Of a stretch of DNA of 64,000 bases, positions 34,985-43,159 are shown piece by piece (the stretch's first letter is position 1; the number at the start of each line of letters is the position of its first letter). Below the pieces are notes generated by a model, which was not told the DNA's origin, ran no database searches, and saw only the letters and a list, made by a program, of their open reading frames with translations. The DNA comes from Paracoccus indicus (GTDB taxonomy: Bacteria > Pseudomonadota > Alphaproteobacteria > Rhodobacterales > Rhodobacteraceae). A program made the position numbers and the translations under genes. Where the stretch lies: positions 186,001 through 250,000 of the forward strand of contig NZ_PYWA01000004.1 in the NCBI RefSeq assembly GCF_003056335.1, in the 5' to 3' direction.

Positions 34985-35310
34985 ACCGATCCGAATTCAT
35001 CGCCGTGACCGCCCTGATCCTGTTCGGGGCCTTCGTCCTGGGATGGATCGCCAGCTGGCTGGTGCATCGCATCGCCCGCCCCGCGCGTGCCGACATGACC
35101 GAGCTGGACCACATGGCCCAGCAGCTGCACGAGGCCGAGGAACAGCGCGACAGCGCCGTGGCCCTGCTGGAACGGCGCGAGGCCGAGCTGTCGTCGCAAT
35201 TGGCCGGTGCGCGGGCCGAGGCCTCGGCCGCCATGGAATGCCTGCGCGACAGCCGCACTGAGGTCGAGGAGTTGCGCGACTATATCGAGGCCAAGCTGGC
35301 CCGCCACTAA
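34981..35310 (+). CDS. Small membrane-anchored coiled-coil protein
   Basis: A 109-residue protein with one N-terminal transmembrane helix (IAVTALILFGAFVLGWIASWLV), a basic patch (HRIARPARA) and then a long predicted coiled coil rich in Glu, Ala, Leu and Arg (EEQRDSAVALLERREAEL onward). No family is recognised. The ATG overlaps the stop of the OmpA-family gene, so the pair is probably co-translated and may form a complex (inference). A strong palindromic terminator follows. Confidence 0.82.
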   Translation: MNRSEFIAVTALILFGAFVLGWIASWLVHRIARPARADMTELDHMAQQLHEAEEQRDSAVALLERREAELSSQLAGARAEASAAMECLRDSRTEVEELRDYIEAKLARH

Positions 35311-35318
35311 GGCATGAA

Positions 35319-35342
35319 AAAGGGGGCCGCGCGGCCCCCTTT
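35319..35342. terminator. Bidirectional palindromic terminator
   Basis: A perfect 24-base palindrome (35319-35342): an A-rich start, GGGGGCC, a GCGC centre, GGCCCCC and TTT. A and T runs flank both sides, so it can end transcription of the coiled-coil gene from the left and the aminotransferase gene from the right. Confidence 0.85.
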
Positions 35343-35363
35343 CGCATCAGTCCGTTATTAGGA

Positions 35364-36545
35364 TCAGATCCCGGCTTCGATGATCGCCCGCGCCAGGACC
35401 GGCACCGTGTCGGTGTTCAGCCCCGCGATGTTCAGCCGCGAATCGCCCACCATGTAGATGCCCGCATCGCGCTTCAGCGTCTCGACCTGATCGGTCGTGG
35501 CCCCGAGGCGCGAGAACATGCCGCGGTGATGCTCGATGAAATCGAAGCGATCGCTGCCCGACAGCTGGCGCAACTCGGCTGCCAGCTGCTTGCGCAGGCC
35601 CAGCATGGTGTTGCGCACATCCTCCAGCTCGGCCGCCCAATCGGCGCGCAGGGCATCGTCGGTCAGGATGGTGCTGACGATGCGCGCACCGTGATCGGGC
35701 GGGAAGGAATAGTTCTGGCGGTTCAGATAGGCCAGCGAGCCTTGGGTCAGATCGCGCGTGGTCGAGTTGTCGGTCAGCGCCATCAGGATGCCGGTGCGTT
35801 CGCGATAGATGCCGAAGTTCTTGCTGCAGGACGCGGCGATCAGCACCTGCGGCAGGCGCTTGGCGATCATGCGGGTCGCGGCGGCATCGGCGTCCAGACC
35901 GTCGCCGAAGCCCTGATAGGCCAGGTCGATCAGCGGGATCGCACCGGTTTTTTCCAGGATCGCGGCGACTTCCTCGAACTGTTTCAGCGTCAGGTTGGCA
36001 CCGGTCGGGTTGTGGCAGCAGCCATGCAGCAGGACGATGTCATCCTTCTTGGCCTTCGAGATGTCGGCCTTCATCGCCTCGAAATCGACGCCGCGCGTTT
36101 CCGCATCGAAATAGGCGTATTCGACGAAGGGCAGGCCCATGAACTTCATGATCGACAGGTGGTTCGGCCAGGTCGGGTTCGACACGAAGACCGTCACGTC
36201 GGGATTGGCCAGACGCGCCAGTTCCAGTGCCTGGCGGATGGCACCCGTGCCCCCCACGGTCGCGACCGAGGCGAGGCGGTCGGCGGGCACGTCGCCCAGC
36301 ACCATCTGCGCCATGGAATTGCGATATTCGGCTTCGCCCGCAAGGCTGGTATAGGCCTTGGTGGTCTGGCTTTCCCAGATGCGCTGCTCGGCCGCCTTGA
36401 CCGCCCGCATGACCGGCGTCACGCCCTGCGGGTCCTTGTAGACGCCCACCCCAAGGTCGATCTTGCCCTGTCGGGTGTCGGCCTTGAATTCCTCGATCAG
36501 CATCAGGATCTTGTCGGGGGCTTGGGCTTTGAGGTTGGACAGCAT
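35364..36545 (-). CDS. tyrB: Aromatic amino acid aminotransferase (TyrB-like)
   Basis: A 393-residue fold-type I PLP enzyme that closely matches my memory of the Paracoccus denitrificans aromatic aminotransferase (394 residues): start MLSNLKAQAPDKIL, DLGVGVYKD, NPTWPNHLSIMKFMGLP, HGCCHNPTGANL, and the PLP Lys in SCSKNFGIYRERTG. It transfers amino groups between aromatic or dicarboxylic amino acids and 2-oxoglutarate. It follows sseA by 2 bp, and smpB lies further upstream on the same strand. Confidence 0.92.
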   Translation of the reverse strand: MLSNLKAQAPDKILMLIEEFKADTRQGKIDLGVGVYKDPQGVTPVMRAVKAAEQRIWESQTTKAYTSLAGEAEYRNSMAQMVLGDVPADRLASVATVGGTGAIRQALELARLANPDVTVFVSNPTWPNHLSIMKFMGLPFVEYAYFDAETRGVDFEAMKADISKAKKDDIVLLHGCCHNPTGANLTLKQFEEVAAILEKTGAIPLIDLAYQGFGDGLDADAAATRMIAKRLPQVLIAASCSKNFGIYRERTGILMALTDNSTTRDLTQGSLAYLNRQNYSFPPDHGARIVSTILTDDALRADWAAELEDVRNTMLGLRKQLAAELRQLSGSDRFDFIEHHRGMFSRLGATTDQVETLKRDAGIYMVGDSRLNIAGLNTDTVPVLARAIIEAGI

Positions 36546-36547
36546 CT

Positions 36548-37402
36548 TCAGGCGTCTCCGGTTGCGATGTTCAGGTCGGCGAAGCTGCCCCATTCGGTCC
36601 AGCTGCCGTCGTAGAGTGAGTGGTTGCGATGCCCCAGCCGTTCCAGCGCCATCGACAGGATCGCCGCCGTCACGCCGCTGCCGCAGGTGGTGATGGCGGG
36701 CTGGGTCAGATCGACACCGGCGGCATCGAAACGGGCGCGCAGGGTGTCGGTATCGACCATCGTGCCATCCGCGTTGAACAGCTGCGGCCAAGGCAGGTTG
36801 CGCGATCCGGGGATATGGCCCGAACGCAGGCCCGCGCGAGGTTCGGGCGTTTCGCCGCGGAAGCGGTCGGGGCTGCGGGCGTCGATGATCTGATGATCGC
36901 CCAGCTTGCTGGCAGCCGCCACCTGCGTCACGTCGCGCACAAGACCCGCCTGACGCTGCACGGTGATGTGGCGGTCGCGCATGACGGGGGGCATGTCCTC
37001 GGTCGGGCGACCCTCGGCCTGCCACTTGGCGAAACCGCCATCCAGCACCGCGACGTCGGTCTTGCCCATCAGGCGCATGGTCCACCAGACGCGGAAGGCA
37101 CTGTGGACGTCGGAATTGTCATAGATGACCATCTGATGCCCGTCGCCGATGCCCATTGCGCGCATGCGGCTGATGAACATCTCGACCGGGGGGGCCATAT
37201 GCGGCAGGGCGCTGCGCTTGTCGCTGATGGCGTCGATGTCGAAGAAGCGGGCGGCGGGGATATGGGCCGTGTCATATTCGGCGCGCGCGTCGCGTCCGGC
37301 GTCCGGCATGTGCCAACTGGCGTCGATGATCCGCAGATCGGGGTCGTTCAGATGCGCCGCCAGCCAGTCGGTCGAGACCAGAGTTTTCGGATCGTCCTGC
37401 AT
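36548..37402 (-). CDS. sseA: 3-mercaptopyruvate sulfurtransferase (SseA-like)
   Basis: A 284-residue protein with two rhodanese domains. The N-terminal one (SVDWL-type start as LVSTDWLAAHLNDPDLRI) is inactive; the C-terminal one carries the active loop CGSGVTA, where CGSG is the mercaptopyruvate-type loop. It transfers sulfur from 3-mercaptopyruvate to thiophilic acceptors. The ATG at 37402 (MQDDPKTLVST) is chosen; the frame runs further upstream without homology. The aminotransferase gene follows at once, which fits cysteine transamination to mercaptopyruvate (inference). Confidence 0.92.
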   Translation of the reverse strand: MQDDPKTLVSTDWLAAHLNDPDLRIIDASWHMPDAGRDARAEYDTAHIPAARFFDIDAISDKRSALPHMAPPVEMFISRMRAMGIGDGHQMVIYDNSDVHSAFRVWWTMRLMGKTDVAVLDGGFAKWQAEGRPTEDMPPVMRDRHITVQRQAGLVRDVTQVAAASKLGDHQIIDARSPDRFRGETPEPRAGLRSGHIPGSRNLPWPQLFNADGTMVDTDTLRARFDAAGVDLTQPAITTCGSGVTAAILSMALERLGHRNHSLYDGSWTEWGSFADLNIATGDA

Positions 37403-37468
37403 TGCGGCCCCCCTTGCTGCGCCGCCCCGATTTACAGGGCCAGCGCCTGCGCTGCAATGCCGCAAGGC

Positions 37469-37942
37469 CTAACCTTGCTTCAGAAGCCGCTGTTTCTGGC
37501 GTCCCCAGTCGCGTTTCGCGCTGGTTTCCCGCTTGTCATGGTTCTTTTTACCCTTGGCGATGCCGATCTTCAGCTTCACCATGCCCCGATGGTTGAAATA
37601 CATCACCAGTGGAACAAGGGTCATCCCTTCGCGGCCCGTGGCCTGCCACATGCGGGACAGCTCGCGCCGGCTGACCAGCAGCTTGCGGCGACGGCGCGCC
37701 TCGTGGCCGAAGACGCCGGCACGAAGCAGGGGCGCGATATAGCCGTTGATCAACCACAATTCGCCATCCTCGACCGAGGCATAGCTTTCGGCGATGTTGG
37801 ACTGGCCGATACGCAGAGATTTCACCTCGGACCCGGTCAGCATGATGCCCACCTCGAGATCGCTCTCGATGAAATAGTCGAAGCGTGCACGCCGGTTCTC
37901 GGCGATCACCTTGTAGTTCTTGCTGTCATCGTCCTTGGCCAT
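37469..37942 (-). CDS. smpB: SsrA-binding protein SmpB
   Basis: A 157-residue protein with the SmpB beta-barrel: [43 protein letters not shown]. The C-terminal basic tail is [20 protein letters not shown]. It carries tmRNA to stalled ribosomes for trans-translation. The tmRNA gene itself was not found in the window. It lies 66 bp upstream of sseA on the same strand and is divergent from the potassium channel gene. Confidence 0.95.
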   Translation of the reverse strand: MAKDDDSKNYKVIAENRRARFDYFIESDLEVGIMLTGSEVKSLRIGQSNIAESYASVEDGELWLINGYIAPLLRAGVFGHEARRRRKLLVSRRELSRMWQATGREGMTLVPLVMYFNHRGMVKLKIGIAKGKKNHDKRETSAKRDWGRQKQRLLKQG

Positions 37943-38008
37943 AGGGCTGTCAGATAGGGTTGCGGGCGAGCTGTGTAAAGATGGATGGAACGCGGAGGGA
38001 AAAAAGAC

Positions 38009-38446
38009 ATGTTCGAACAGATCGCCATCGGATCGCTGATGATGGTCGCCAGCGTCATGCTGTCGGGCATGACCTTCTGGCTGCTGGAACTGGCCTTCGC
38101 GCGGTCCACCCATTGGCTGGTGCAGCCGCCCCATCGGTTGAAGCTGTTCGTGGTTGTCATAGGGACGGCGCTTGGGGTGATGGCGATGGTCACGCTGTCG
38201 GTCTGGCTTTGGGCGGTGGTCCTGTATCTGATGGGGCATTTCGCGGCTTTCGAGCAGGCGATGTATTTCACCTTGGTCACCTTCACCACGCTTGGCTATG
38301 GTGACGTGCTGATGCCCGCGGAATGGCGCATCCTGGGCGGGCTGGTGGCCGTGAACGGGCTGGTGGTCTTCGGCCTGACCACCGCCATGATGGTCGAAGC
38401 GCTGCGCCACGTCCGCATCCGCCAGATCGAATTCCTGAAGGGATGA
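38009..38446 (+). CDS. Two-pore-helix potassium channel family protein (Ion_trans_2)
   Basis: A 145-residue membrane protein with three to four hydrophobic helices and the potassium selectivity filter TTLGYGDV in the P-loop after YFTLVTF. No RCK/TrkA nucleotide-binding domain is present, so it is a bare pore. GGAGGG lies upstream of the ATG at 38009. Its stop overlaps the start of the P1 peptidase gene (ATGA). It probably passes K+ or monovalent ions across the inner membrane; the gating signal is unknown. Confidence 0.88.
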   Translation: MFEQIAIGSLMMVASVMLSGMTFWLLELAFARSTHWLVQPPHRLKLFVVVIGTALGVMAMVTLSVWLWAVVLYLMGHFAAFEQAMYFTLVTFTTLGYGDVLMPAEWRILGGLVAVNGLVVFGLTTAMMVEALRHVRIRQIEFLKG

Positions 38447-39495
38447 CCCGCACCATGAGACCCGGACCGCGCAACCTGATCACCGATGTGCCGGGGCTGC
38501 ATGTCGGCAACGCAGAGGACGACCGCTTGAAGTCCGGCGTGACGGTGCTGACCGCCGATGCGCCCTTCGCGGCGGGGGTGCATGTGATGGGCGGCGCCCC
38601 CGGCACGCGCGAGACCGACCTTCTGGCGCCCGACAAGCTGGTGCAGGCGGTCGATGCGCTGGTCCTGGCGGGGGGATCGGCCTTCGGGCTGGCGGCCTGC
38701 GACGGGGTGGCGGATGCGCTGCGCCGCGCGGGGCGGGGTCATGCGGTCGGGCCGGTGCGCGTGCCCATCGTGCCGGGGGCGATCTGCTTCGATCTGCTGA
38801 ACGGGGGCGACAAGGATTGGGAGGAAAACCCCTATCCCGCCCTTGGCCGCCGCGCGTGGCGGGACGCGTCGCGCGATTTCGCCATCGGCAGCATCGGCGC
38901 GGGCACGGGGGCCATGACGGGACGGTTGAAGGGCGGGTTGGGGTCGGCCTCGGCGGTGCTGGACAGCGGCGTGACGGTCGGGGCGCTGGTGGTGGTGAAC
39001 GCGCTTGGCCACGCCAATGTCGACGGCAGCCGCCACTTCTGGGCCGCCCCTTGGGAACTGGACGCCGAATTCGGCGGGCTGGGGCTGCCTGCCGCTTTCC
39101 CCGCCGCCGCCGAGCCCATCCCCGGCAAGGCCTTGGGTCAGGCGACCACCATCGCCATCGTCGCCACCGATGCCGCGCTGGACAAGGCCGGGCTGCAGCG
39201 GCTGGCGACGGTCGCCCATGACGGCATGGCGCGCGCGCTGGTGCCCAGCCATACGCCGCTGGATGGCGATCTGGTCTTTGCGGCCTCGACCGGGACGCGG
39301 GACATGGGGGATGATGCCTCGATCCCCTTCGCGCTGGGCCATGCCGCCGCTTGCACGCTGGCCCGCGCCATCGCACGCGCCATCCATGCCGCCCGCCCCG
39401 CTACGGGCGATCTGCAAGCCTGCTGGTGCCAGATGCCGGAACAGGAAAAGGGGCAGCGCACCGGTAAATGCGCCGCCCCTACACAGAGAGAGTGA
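38443..39495 (+). CDS. P1 family peptidase (DmpA/S58, N-terminal nucleophile hydrolase)
   Basis: A 350-residue protein matching the DmpA/BapA peptidase family: [16 protein letters not shown] at the N-terminus, [16 protein letters not shown], and [13 protein letters not shown] near the autocleavage region. Members process themselves and cleave N-terminal or beta-amino acids from peptides. The ATG at 38443 overlaps the channel-gene stop; an ATG at 38455 is an alternative. The last 18 or so residues ([17 protein letters not shown]) span a terminator-like hairpin and look like read-through rather than folded protein. Confidence 0.88.
   Translation: MTRTMRPGPRNLITDVPGLHVGNAEDDRLKSGVTVLTADAPFAAGVHVMGGAPGTRETDLLAPDKLVQAVDALVLAGGSAFGLAACDGVADALRRAGRGHAVGPVRVPIVPGAICFDLLNGGDKDWEENPYPALGRRAWRDASRDFAIGSIGAGTGAMTGRLKGGLGSASAVLDSGVTVGALVVVNALGHANVDGSRHFWAAPWELDAEFGGLGLPAAFPAAAEPIPGKALGQATTIAIVATDAALDKAGLQRLATVAHDGMARALVPSHTPLDGDLVFAASTGTRDMGDDASIPFALGHAAACTLARAIARAIHAARPATGDLQACWCQMPEQEKGQRTGKCAAPTQRE
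39449..39480 (+). terminator. Terminator-like hairpin inside the 3' end of the P1 peptidase gene
   Basis: AGGGGCAGCGCA (39449-39460) pairs with TGCGCCGCCCCT (39469-39480) except for one A/C mismatch, loop CCGGTAAA. It lies before the peptidase stop codon (39493-39495). An AAAA run precedes it; no T-run follows on the plus strand. Confidence 0.5.
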
Positions 39496-39637
39496 TTGAT
39501 CATCAAGAGGGAAGCCTGATGATTCCACCCCGAACGCATGCCGCCCCGATCCGGTTTCACCCCAATGTGGAACGCGTCGTGGCAATCCCGGTTGTACCCG
39601 ACACACTGATGCCCGAACCCTGCGCAAGGATATTCCC

Positions 39638-41110
39638 ATGACCACTGGCCAGACCGACCTGAAAACGCTGCTTGCCGATCCCTCGCTTCTGGAAACCCGC
39701 GCCTTCGTGGCGGGCGAATGGGTGGATGCACCCGATGGCGCGACCTTCGACGTGATGAACCCAGCGCGCGGCGACGTTGTCGCCAAGGTCGCCGACATGA
39801 GCCGCGATCAGGTCGCCCGCGCCATCGATGCCGCCGAAACCGCGATGAAGGATTGGGCCGCCCGCCCCGCCAAGGAACGCGCCCAGGTGATGCGCCGCTG
39901 GTACGACCTGATGATGGAGAACCAGAACGACCTGGGCATGATCATGACCGCCGAACAGGGCAAGCCCCTGCCCGAGGCCAAGGGCGAGATCGCCTATGGC
40001 GCCAGCTTCATCGAGTGGTTCGGCGAGGAGGCCAAGCGCGTCTATGGCGAAACCATCCCCGGCCATCAGGCCGACAAGCGCCTGACCGTGATCCGCCAGC
40101 CCATCGGCGTCGTGGGCAGCATCACGCCTTGGAATTTCCCGAACGCCATGATCGCGCGCAAGGCCGGTCCCGCGCTGGCCGTCGGCTGCGGCTTCGTCGC
40201 CCGTCCGGCGCGCGAAACGCCGCTTTCTGCGCTGGCGATGGCGGTTCTGGGTGAACGCGCGGGCCTGCCCAAGGGCATCCTGTCGGTCGTCACCTCGTCG
40301 AAATCCAGCGAGGTCGGCAAGGAGTTCTGCGAAAACCCCAAGGTCCGCAAGCTGACCTTCACCGGCTCGACCGAGGTGGGCCGCATCCTGCTGGGCCAGG
40401 CGGCCGAACAGGTTATGAAATGCAGCATGGAGCTGGGTGGCAACGCGCCCTTCATCGTCTTCGACGACGCCGATCTGGATGCCGCCGTCGAAGGGGCCAT
40501 GGCGTCGAAATTCCGCAACAACGGCCAGACCTGCGTCTGCGCGAACCGCATCTATGTGCAGGCCGGGGTCTATGACGCCTTTGCCGAAAAGCTGGCGGCG
40601 GCGGTGAACAAGCTGAAGGTCGGCGACGGGCTTGAAGACGGCGTCACCACCGGCCCGCTGATCAATCAGGACGCGGTCGAGAAGGTGCAGGACCACATCC
40701 GCGACATCACCGACAAGGGCGGCAAGGTGCTGACCGGCGGCAAGCCGATCGACGGGCTGTTCTTCGAGCCGACCGTGGTGACCGGCGTCACCGACGACAT
40801 GAAGGTCGCGACCGAGGAAACCTTCGGCCCGCTGGCCCCCCTGTTCAAGTTCGACACCGAGGAAGAGGCCATCGCCAAGGCCAACGATACGATCTTCGGT
40901 CTGGCCTCTTACTTCTACGCCCGCGACATCGGCCGCATCACCCGCGTGCAGGAGGGCCTGGAATACGGCATCGTCGGCGTGAACACGGGCCTGATCTCGA
41001 CCGAGGTGGCGCCCTTCGGCGGCGTCAAGCAGTCGGGCCTTGGCCGCGAGGGCAGCCATCACGGGTTGGACGACTATCTGGAGATGAAATACATCTGCCT
41101 CTCCGTGTGA
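39638..41110 (+). CDS. gabD: NAD(P)-dependent succinate-semialdehyde dehydrogenase
   Basis: A 490-residue aldehyde dehydrogenase. The general-base Glu is in MELGGNAPFIVFDDADL, the nucleophile Cys in NNGQTCVCANR (the double-Cys typical of GabD), and SITPWNFPNAMIARK stands at the cofactor site. It oxidises succinate semialdehyde to succinate in GABA breakdown. The cofactor-loop KPA triad is RPA here (FVARPARETPL), which may alter NAD/NADP handling. AAGGA precedes the ATG. No GABA transaminase is nearby. Confidence 0.92.
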   Translation: MTTGQTDLKTLLADPSLLETRAFVAGEWVDAPDGATFDVMNPARGDVVAKVADMSRDQVARAIDAAETAMKDWAARPAKERAQVMRRWYDLMMENQNDLGMIMTAEQGKPLPEAKGEIAYGASFIEWFGEEAKRVYGETIPGHQADKRLTVIRQPIGVVGSITPWNFPNAMIARKAGPALAVGCGFVARPARETPLSALAMAVLGERAGLPKGILSVVTSSKSSEVGKEFCENPKVRKLTFTGSTEVGRILLGQAAEQVMKCSMELGGNAPFIVFDDADLDAAVEGAMASKFRNNGQTCVCANRIYVQAGVYDAFAEKLAAAVNKLKVGDGLEDGVTTGPLINQDAVEKVQDHIRDITDKGGKVLTGGKPIDGLFFEPTVVTGVTDDMKVATEETFGPLAPLFKFDTEEEAIAKANDTIFGLASYFYARDIGRITRVQEGLEYGIVGVNTGLISTEVAPFGGVKQSGLGREGSHHGLDDYLEMKYICLSV

Positions 41111-41129
41111 CAGATTTCCCACAAGATGA

Positions 41130-41170
41130 CCCGACCGCGCAGTTTTCCGGGAACGCAAGGCGCGGTCGGG
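41130..41170 (+). terminator. Hairpin downstream of gabD
   Basis: CCCGACCGCGC (41130-41140) pairs perfectly with GCGCGGTCGGG (41160-41170) around a 19-nt loop, starting 20 bp after the gabD stop. Only a short CTTT follows, so termination would be weak or factor-assisted. Confidence 0.5.
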
Positions 41171-41234
41171 GCTTTAGGTTGTGAAGCGCCGCCAAGACGG
41201 GCGGCGGCATTACATCAGATCAAGGGGACTACAC

Positions 41235-41492
41235 ATGGAAGGTATTGGCTGGATTCTCGCCATCATCCTGGGCGCCATCGCGGGCTGGATCGCCGAAAAG
41301 GTGATGAAGTCGGACATGGGCCTGCTGATGAACATCATCGTCGGCATCGTCGGCGCATTGATCGGTAATTTCCTGTTCGACCTGATCCTGGGCAGCAGCG
41401 CTGAGGGCAGCGTCATCGGTCAGCTGATCATCGCCGTCATCGGCGCATGCATCCTGATCTGGGTCGTCCGCCTGGTACGCGGCCGCACCTGA
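41235..41492 (+). CDS. GlsB/YeaQ/YmgE family stress-response membrane protein
   Basis: An 85-residue protein of three glycine-zipper membrane helices: WILAIILGAIAGWIAEKVM, IIVGIVGALIGNFLFDLIL, and LIIAVIGACILIWVVRLV, with a basic end. It matches the transglycosylase-associated (YeaQ/YmgE) family, linked to acid and general stress; the molecular role is unknown. AAGGGG stands 8 bp before the ATG at 41235. A perfect terminator follows. Confidence 0.92.
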   Translation: MEGIGWILAIILGAIAGWIAEKVMKSDMGLLMNIIVGIVGALIGNFLFDLILGSSAEGSVIGQLIIAVIGACILIWVVRLVRGRT

Positions 41493-41514
41493 CCCACAGG
41501 GGATCGGAAATGAC

Positions 41515-41542
41515 AAAAGGCCGGCATCGCGCCGGCCTTTTT
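41515..41542. terminator. Strong rho-independent terminator
   Basis: AAAAGGCCGGC (41515-41525) pairs perfectly with GCCGGCCTTTT (41531-41541), loop ATCGC, followed by another T. It lies between the convergent YeaQ-like and trcR genes and has A and T tracts on both sides, so it can serve both. Confidence 0.9.
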
Positions 41543-41570
41543 CATGTCTGACGGCCCTGGACCGAACGCC

Positions 41571-42320
41571 TCAGCGGTCGTCGTCCTCGTCCTCATCCTT
41601 GCTGTCGGGCAGGTTGAAGAAGCTGTCGGCATCCAAGGGCGCCTCGGGCTTCTCTTCCTCGTCGTTGCGGCTGAGGCTGAAGTTCTCCAGGCCCGCGATC
41701 GAGGATGGCATCCGCGGCTCTTCCGACATCGCCAGCGAGGTTTCGGTGCTGACCAGCTTGCGACGTTCGTCGTCGGTCATCACGACGCCTTCGGCGGCGC
41801 GCTTCTTGGCGGCCTTCTGGACGGCGGCGTCCAGTTCGGTCTGACGGCAGAGGCCCAAGGCGACCGGGTCGATCGGCTGGATGTTCTGGATGTTCCAATG
41901 CGTCCGCTCGCGGATCGAGGCGATGGTCGGCTTGGTGGTGCCCACCAGCTTGGCGATCTGCGCATCGGCCAGTTCCGGGTGGAACTTGACCAGCCACAGG
42001 ATGGCCGCCGGACGGTCCTGGCGCTTGGACAGGGGGGTATAGCGCGGGCCGCGACGCTTTTCCTCGCCTTCCGAGGCGGGGTTGTGCTTCAGGCGCAGCT
42101 TGTAGGTGGGGCTGGCCTCGGCGCGTTCGATCTCGGCTGCGTCCAGCTGAAGCGAGGCGATGGGGTCGAAGCCCTTCACGCCGGCTGCGACATCGCCATC
42201 GGCGATGCCCTGGACCTCAAGCTCGTGCAGACCGCAGAAATCACCGATCTGCTTGAAGCTCAGCGTCGTGTTATCGACCAGCCAGACGGCGGTGGCCTTG
42301 GCCATCAGCGGCTTGCTCAT
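41571..42320 (-). CDS. trcR: DUF1013 family cell-cycle transcriptional regulator (TrcR)
   Basis: A 249-residue protein matching DUF1013, annotated in related genomes as the cell-cycle regulator TrcR. The start MSKPLMAKATAVWLVDNTTLSFKQIGDFCGL carries a helix-turn-helix-like segment. A second such region lies at FHPELADAQIAKLVGTTKPTIASIRERTHW, followed by an acidic C-terminal tail (DSKDEDEDDD). It is probably a DNA-binding protein in the cytoplasm. An ATG at 42305 is an alternative start. It shares a 185-bp upstream region with the divergent RNase T2 gene. Confidence 0.85.
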   Translation of the reverse strand: MSKPLMAKATAVWLVDNTTLSFKQIGDFCGLHELEVQGIADGDVAAGVKGFDPIASLQLDAAEIERAEASPTYKLRLKHNPASEGEEKRRGPRYTPLSKRQDRPAAILWLVKFHPELADAQIAKLVGTTKPTIASIRERTHWNIQNIQPIDPVALGLCRQTELDAAVQKAAKKRAAEGVVMTDDERRKLVSTETSLAMSEEPRMPSSIAGLENFSLSRNDEEEKPEAPLDADSFFNLPDSKDEDEDDDR

Positions 42321-42505
42321 GTCAGTCTCCTTCGCATGTCTGTCCCGAACATAGGGGCTTACGCCGGAAAAACGGCTTTGGCGGACGCCATTCCTCGTTC
42401 TCGGGGGGGAATTGCCGCGTCATATAGCGTTTCCGGGGCGCAGAGAAAAGAGGATTCGCGCAGATGACGGATGCAAGGACGCCCGGCCCGCGCTAACCTG
42501 ACACC

Positions 42506-43141
42506 ATGCGTGCATTCATCCTTGCCCTTGCGGCCCTGCTGACCCCCCTGCCCCTGGCCGCCCGCGACGTGGCGGGGCAGTTCGATTACTATGTCCTGGC
42601 GCTCAGCTGGCAGCCGTCATGGTGCGCCAGCACGGGCGACGACCGCGACGCCCCCGAATGCGATCCGGGCACGGGGCGCGACTTCAGCGTCCACGGGCTG
42701 TGGCCGCAATATGAACGGGGCTGGCCCGATTACTGCAACACCCGCGAACGCGATCCCTCGCGCCGCGAAAGCCAGGCGATGGCGGATGTCATGGGGTCGG
42801 GCGGGTTGGCGTGGCACCAATGGCAGAAGCACGGGCGCTGCACGGGCCTTTCGGCGGCGGATTACTATCAGGCGACCCGCGACGCGCTGGAAGCCATCCA
42901 GATCCCGGCGGTCTTCGACGACCTGTCGCGCGACGTCAGCGTGCCACCCCCGATCATCGAGGAAGCCTTCATCGAGGCGAACCCCGAGCTGACCCGCGAC
43001 GGCATCACCATTTCCTGCCGCGACGATGCCCTGACCGAGGTGCGGATCTGCCTGACCCGCGACCTGCAGCCGCGCGATTGCGCCCCCGATGCCCGCCGCG
43101 ACTGCAGCCGCCGCAGCGTCCTGATGGAACAGGTGCGCTGA
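42506..43141 (+). CDS. Ribonuclease T2 family protein (exported)
   Basis: A 211-residue protein with a signal peptide (MRAFILALAALLTPLPLAA) and both catalytic segments of RNase T2: CAS I FSVHGLWPQY and CAS II WHQWQKHGRC, each with its catalytic His. Eight Cys residues in the mature part fit disulfide-bonded folding. It degrades RNA in the periplasm or outside through a 2',3'-cyclic phosphate. It is a single gene, convergent with the quinone oxidoreductase gene. Confidence 0.93.
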   Translation: MRAFILALAALLTPLPLAARDVAGQFDYYVLALSWQPSWCASTGDDRDAPECDPGTGRDFSVHGLWPQYERGWPDYCNTRERDPSRRESQAMADVMGSGGLAWHQWQKHGRCTGLSAADYYQATRDALEAIQIPAVFDDLSRDVSVPPPIIEEAFIEANPELTRDGITISCRDDALTEVRICLTRDLQPRDCAPDARRDCSRRSVLMEQVR

Positions 43142-43159
43142 CGAGCATCGGGGTCGGGA

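Noticed and set aside
37441..37454. CAGCGC-CT-GCGCTG palindrome between smpB and sseA as a terminator
   Set aside because: Two-base spacing prevents a stable RNA hairpin with full pairing, no T-run follows, and both genes run in the same direction.
37469..37942. A tmRNA gene expected near smpB
   Set aside because: No tRNA-like ends or GGTTCGA-type T-loop were seen in the neighbouring gaps.
42453..42457. A GANTC site upstream of trcR as evidence of CcrM control
   Set aside because: A single site is expected about every 300 bp at this composition; no clustering is seen.
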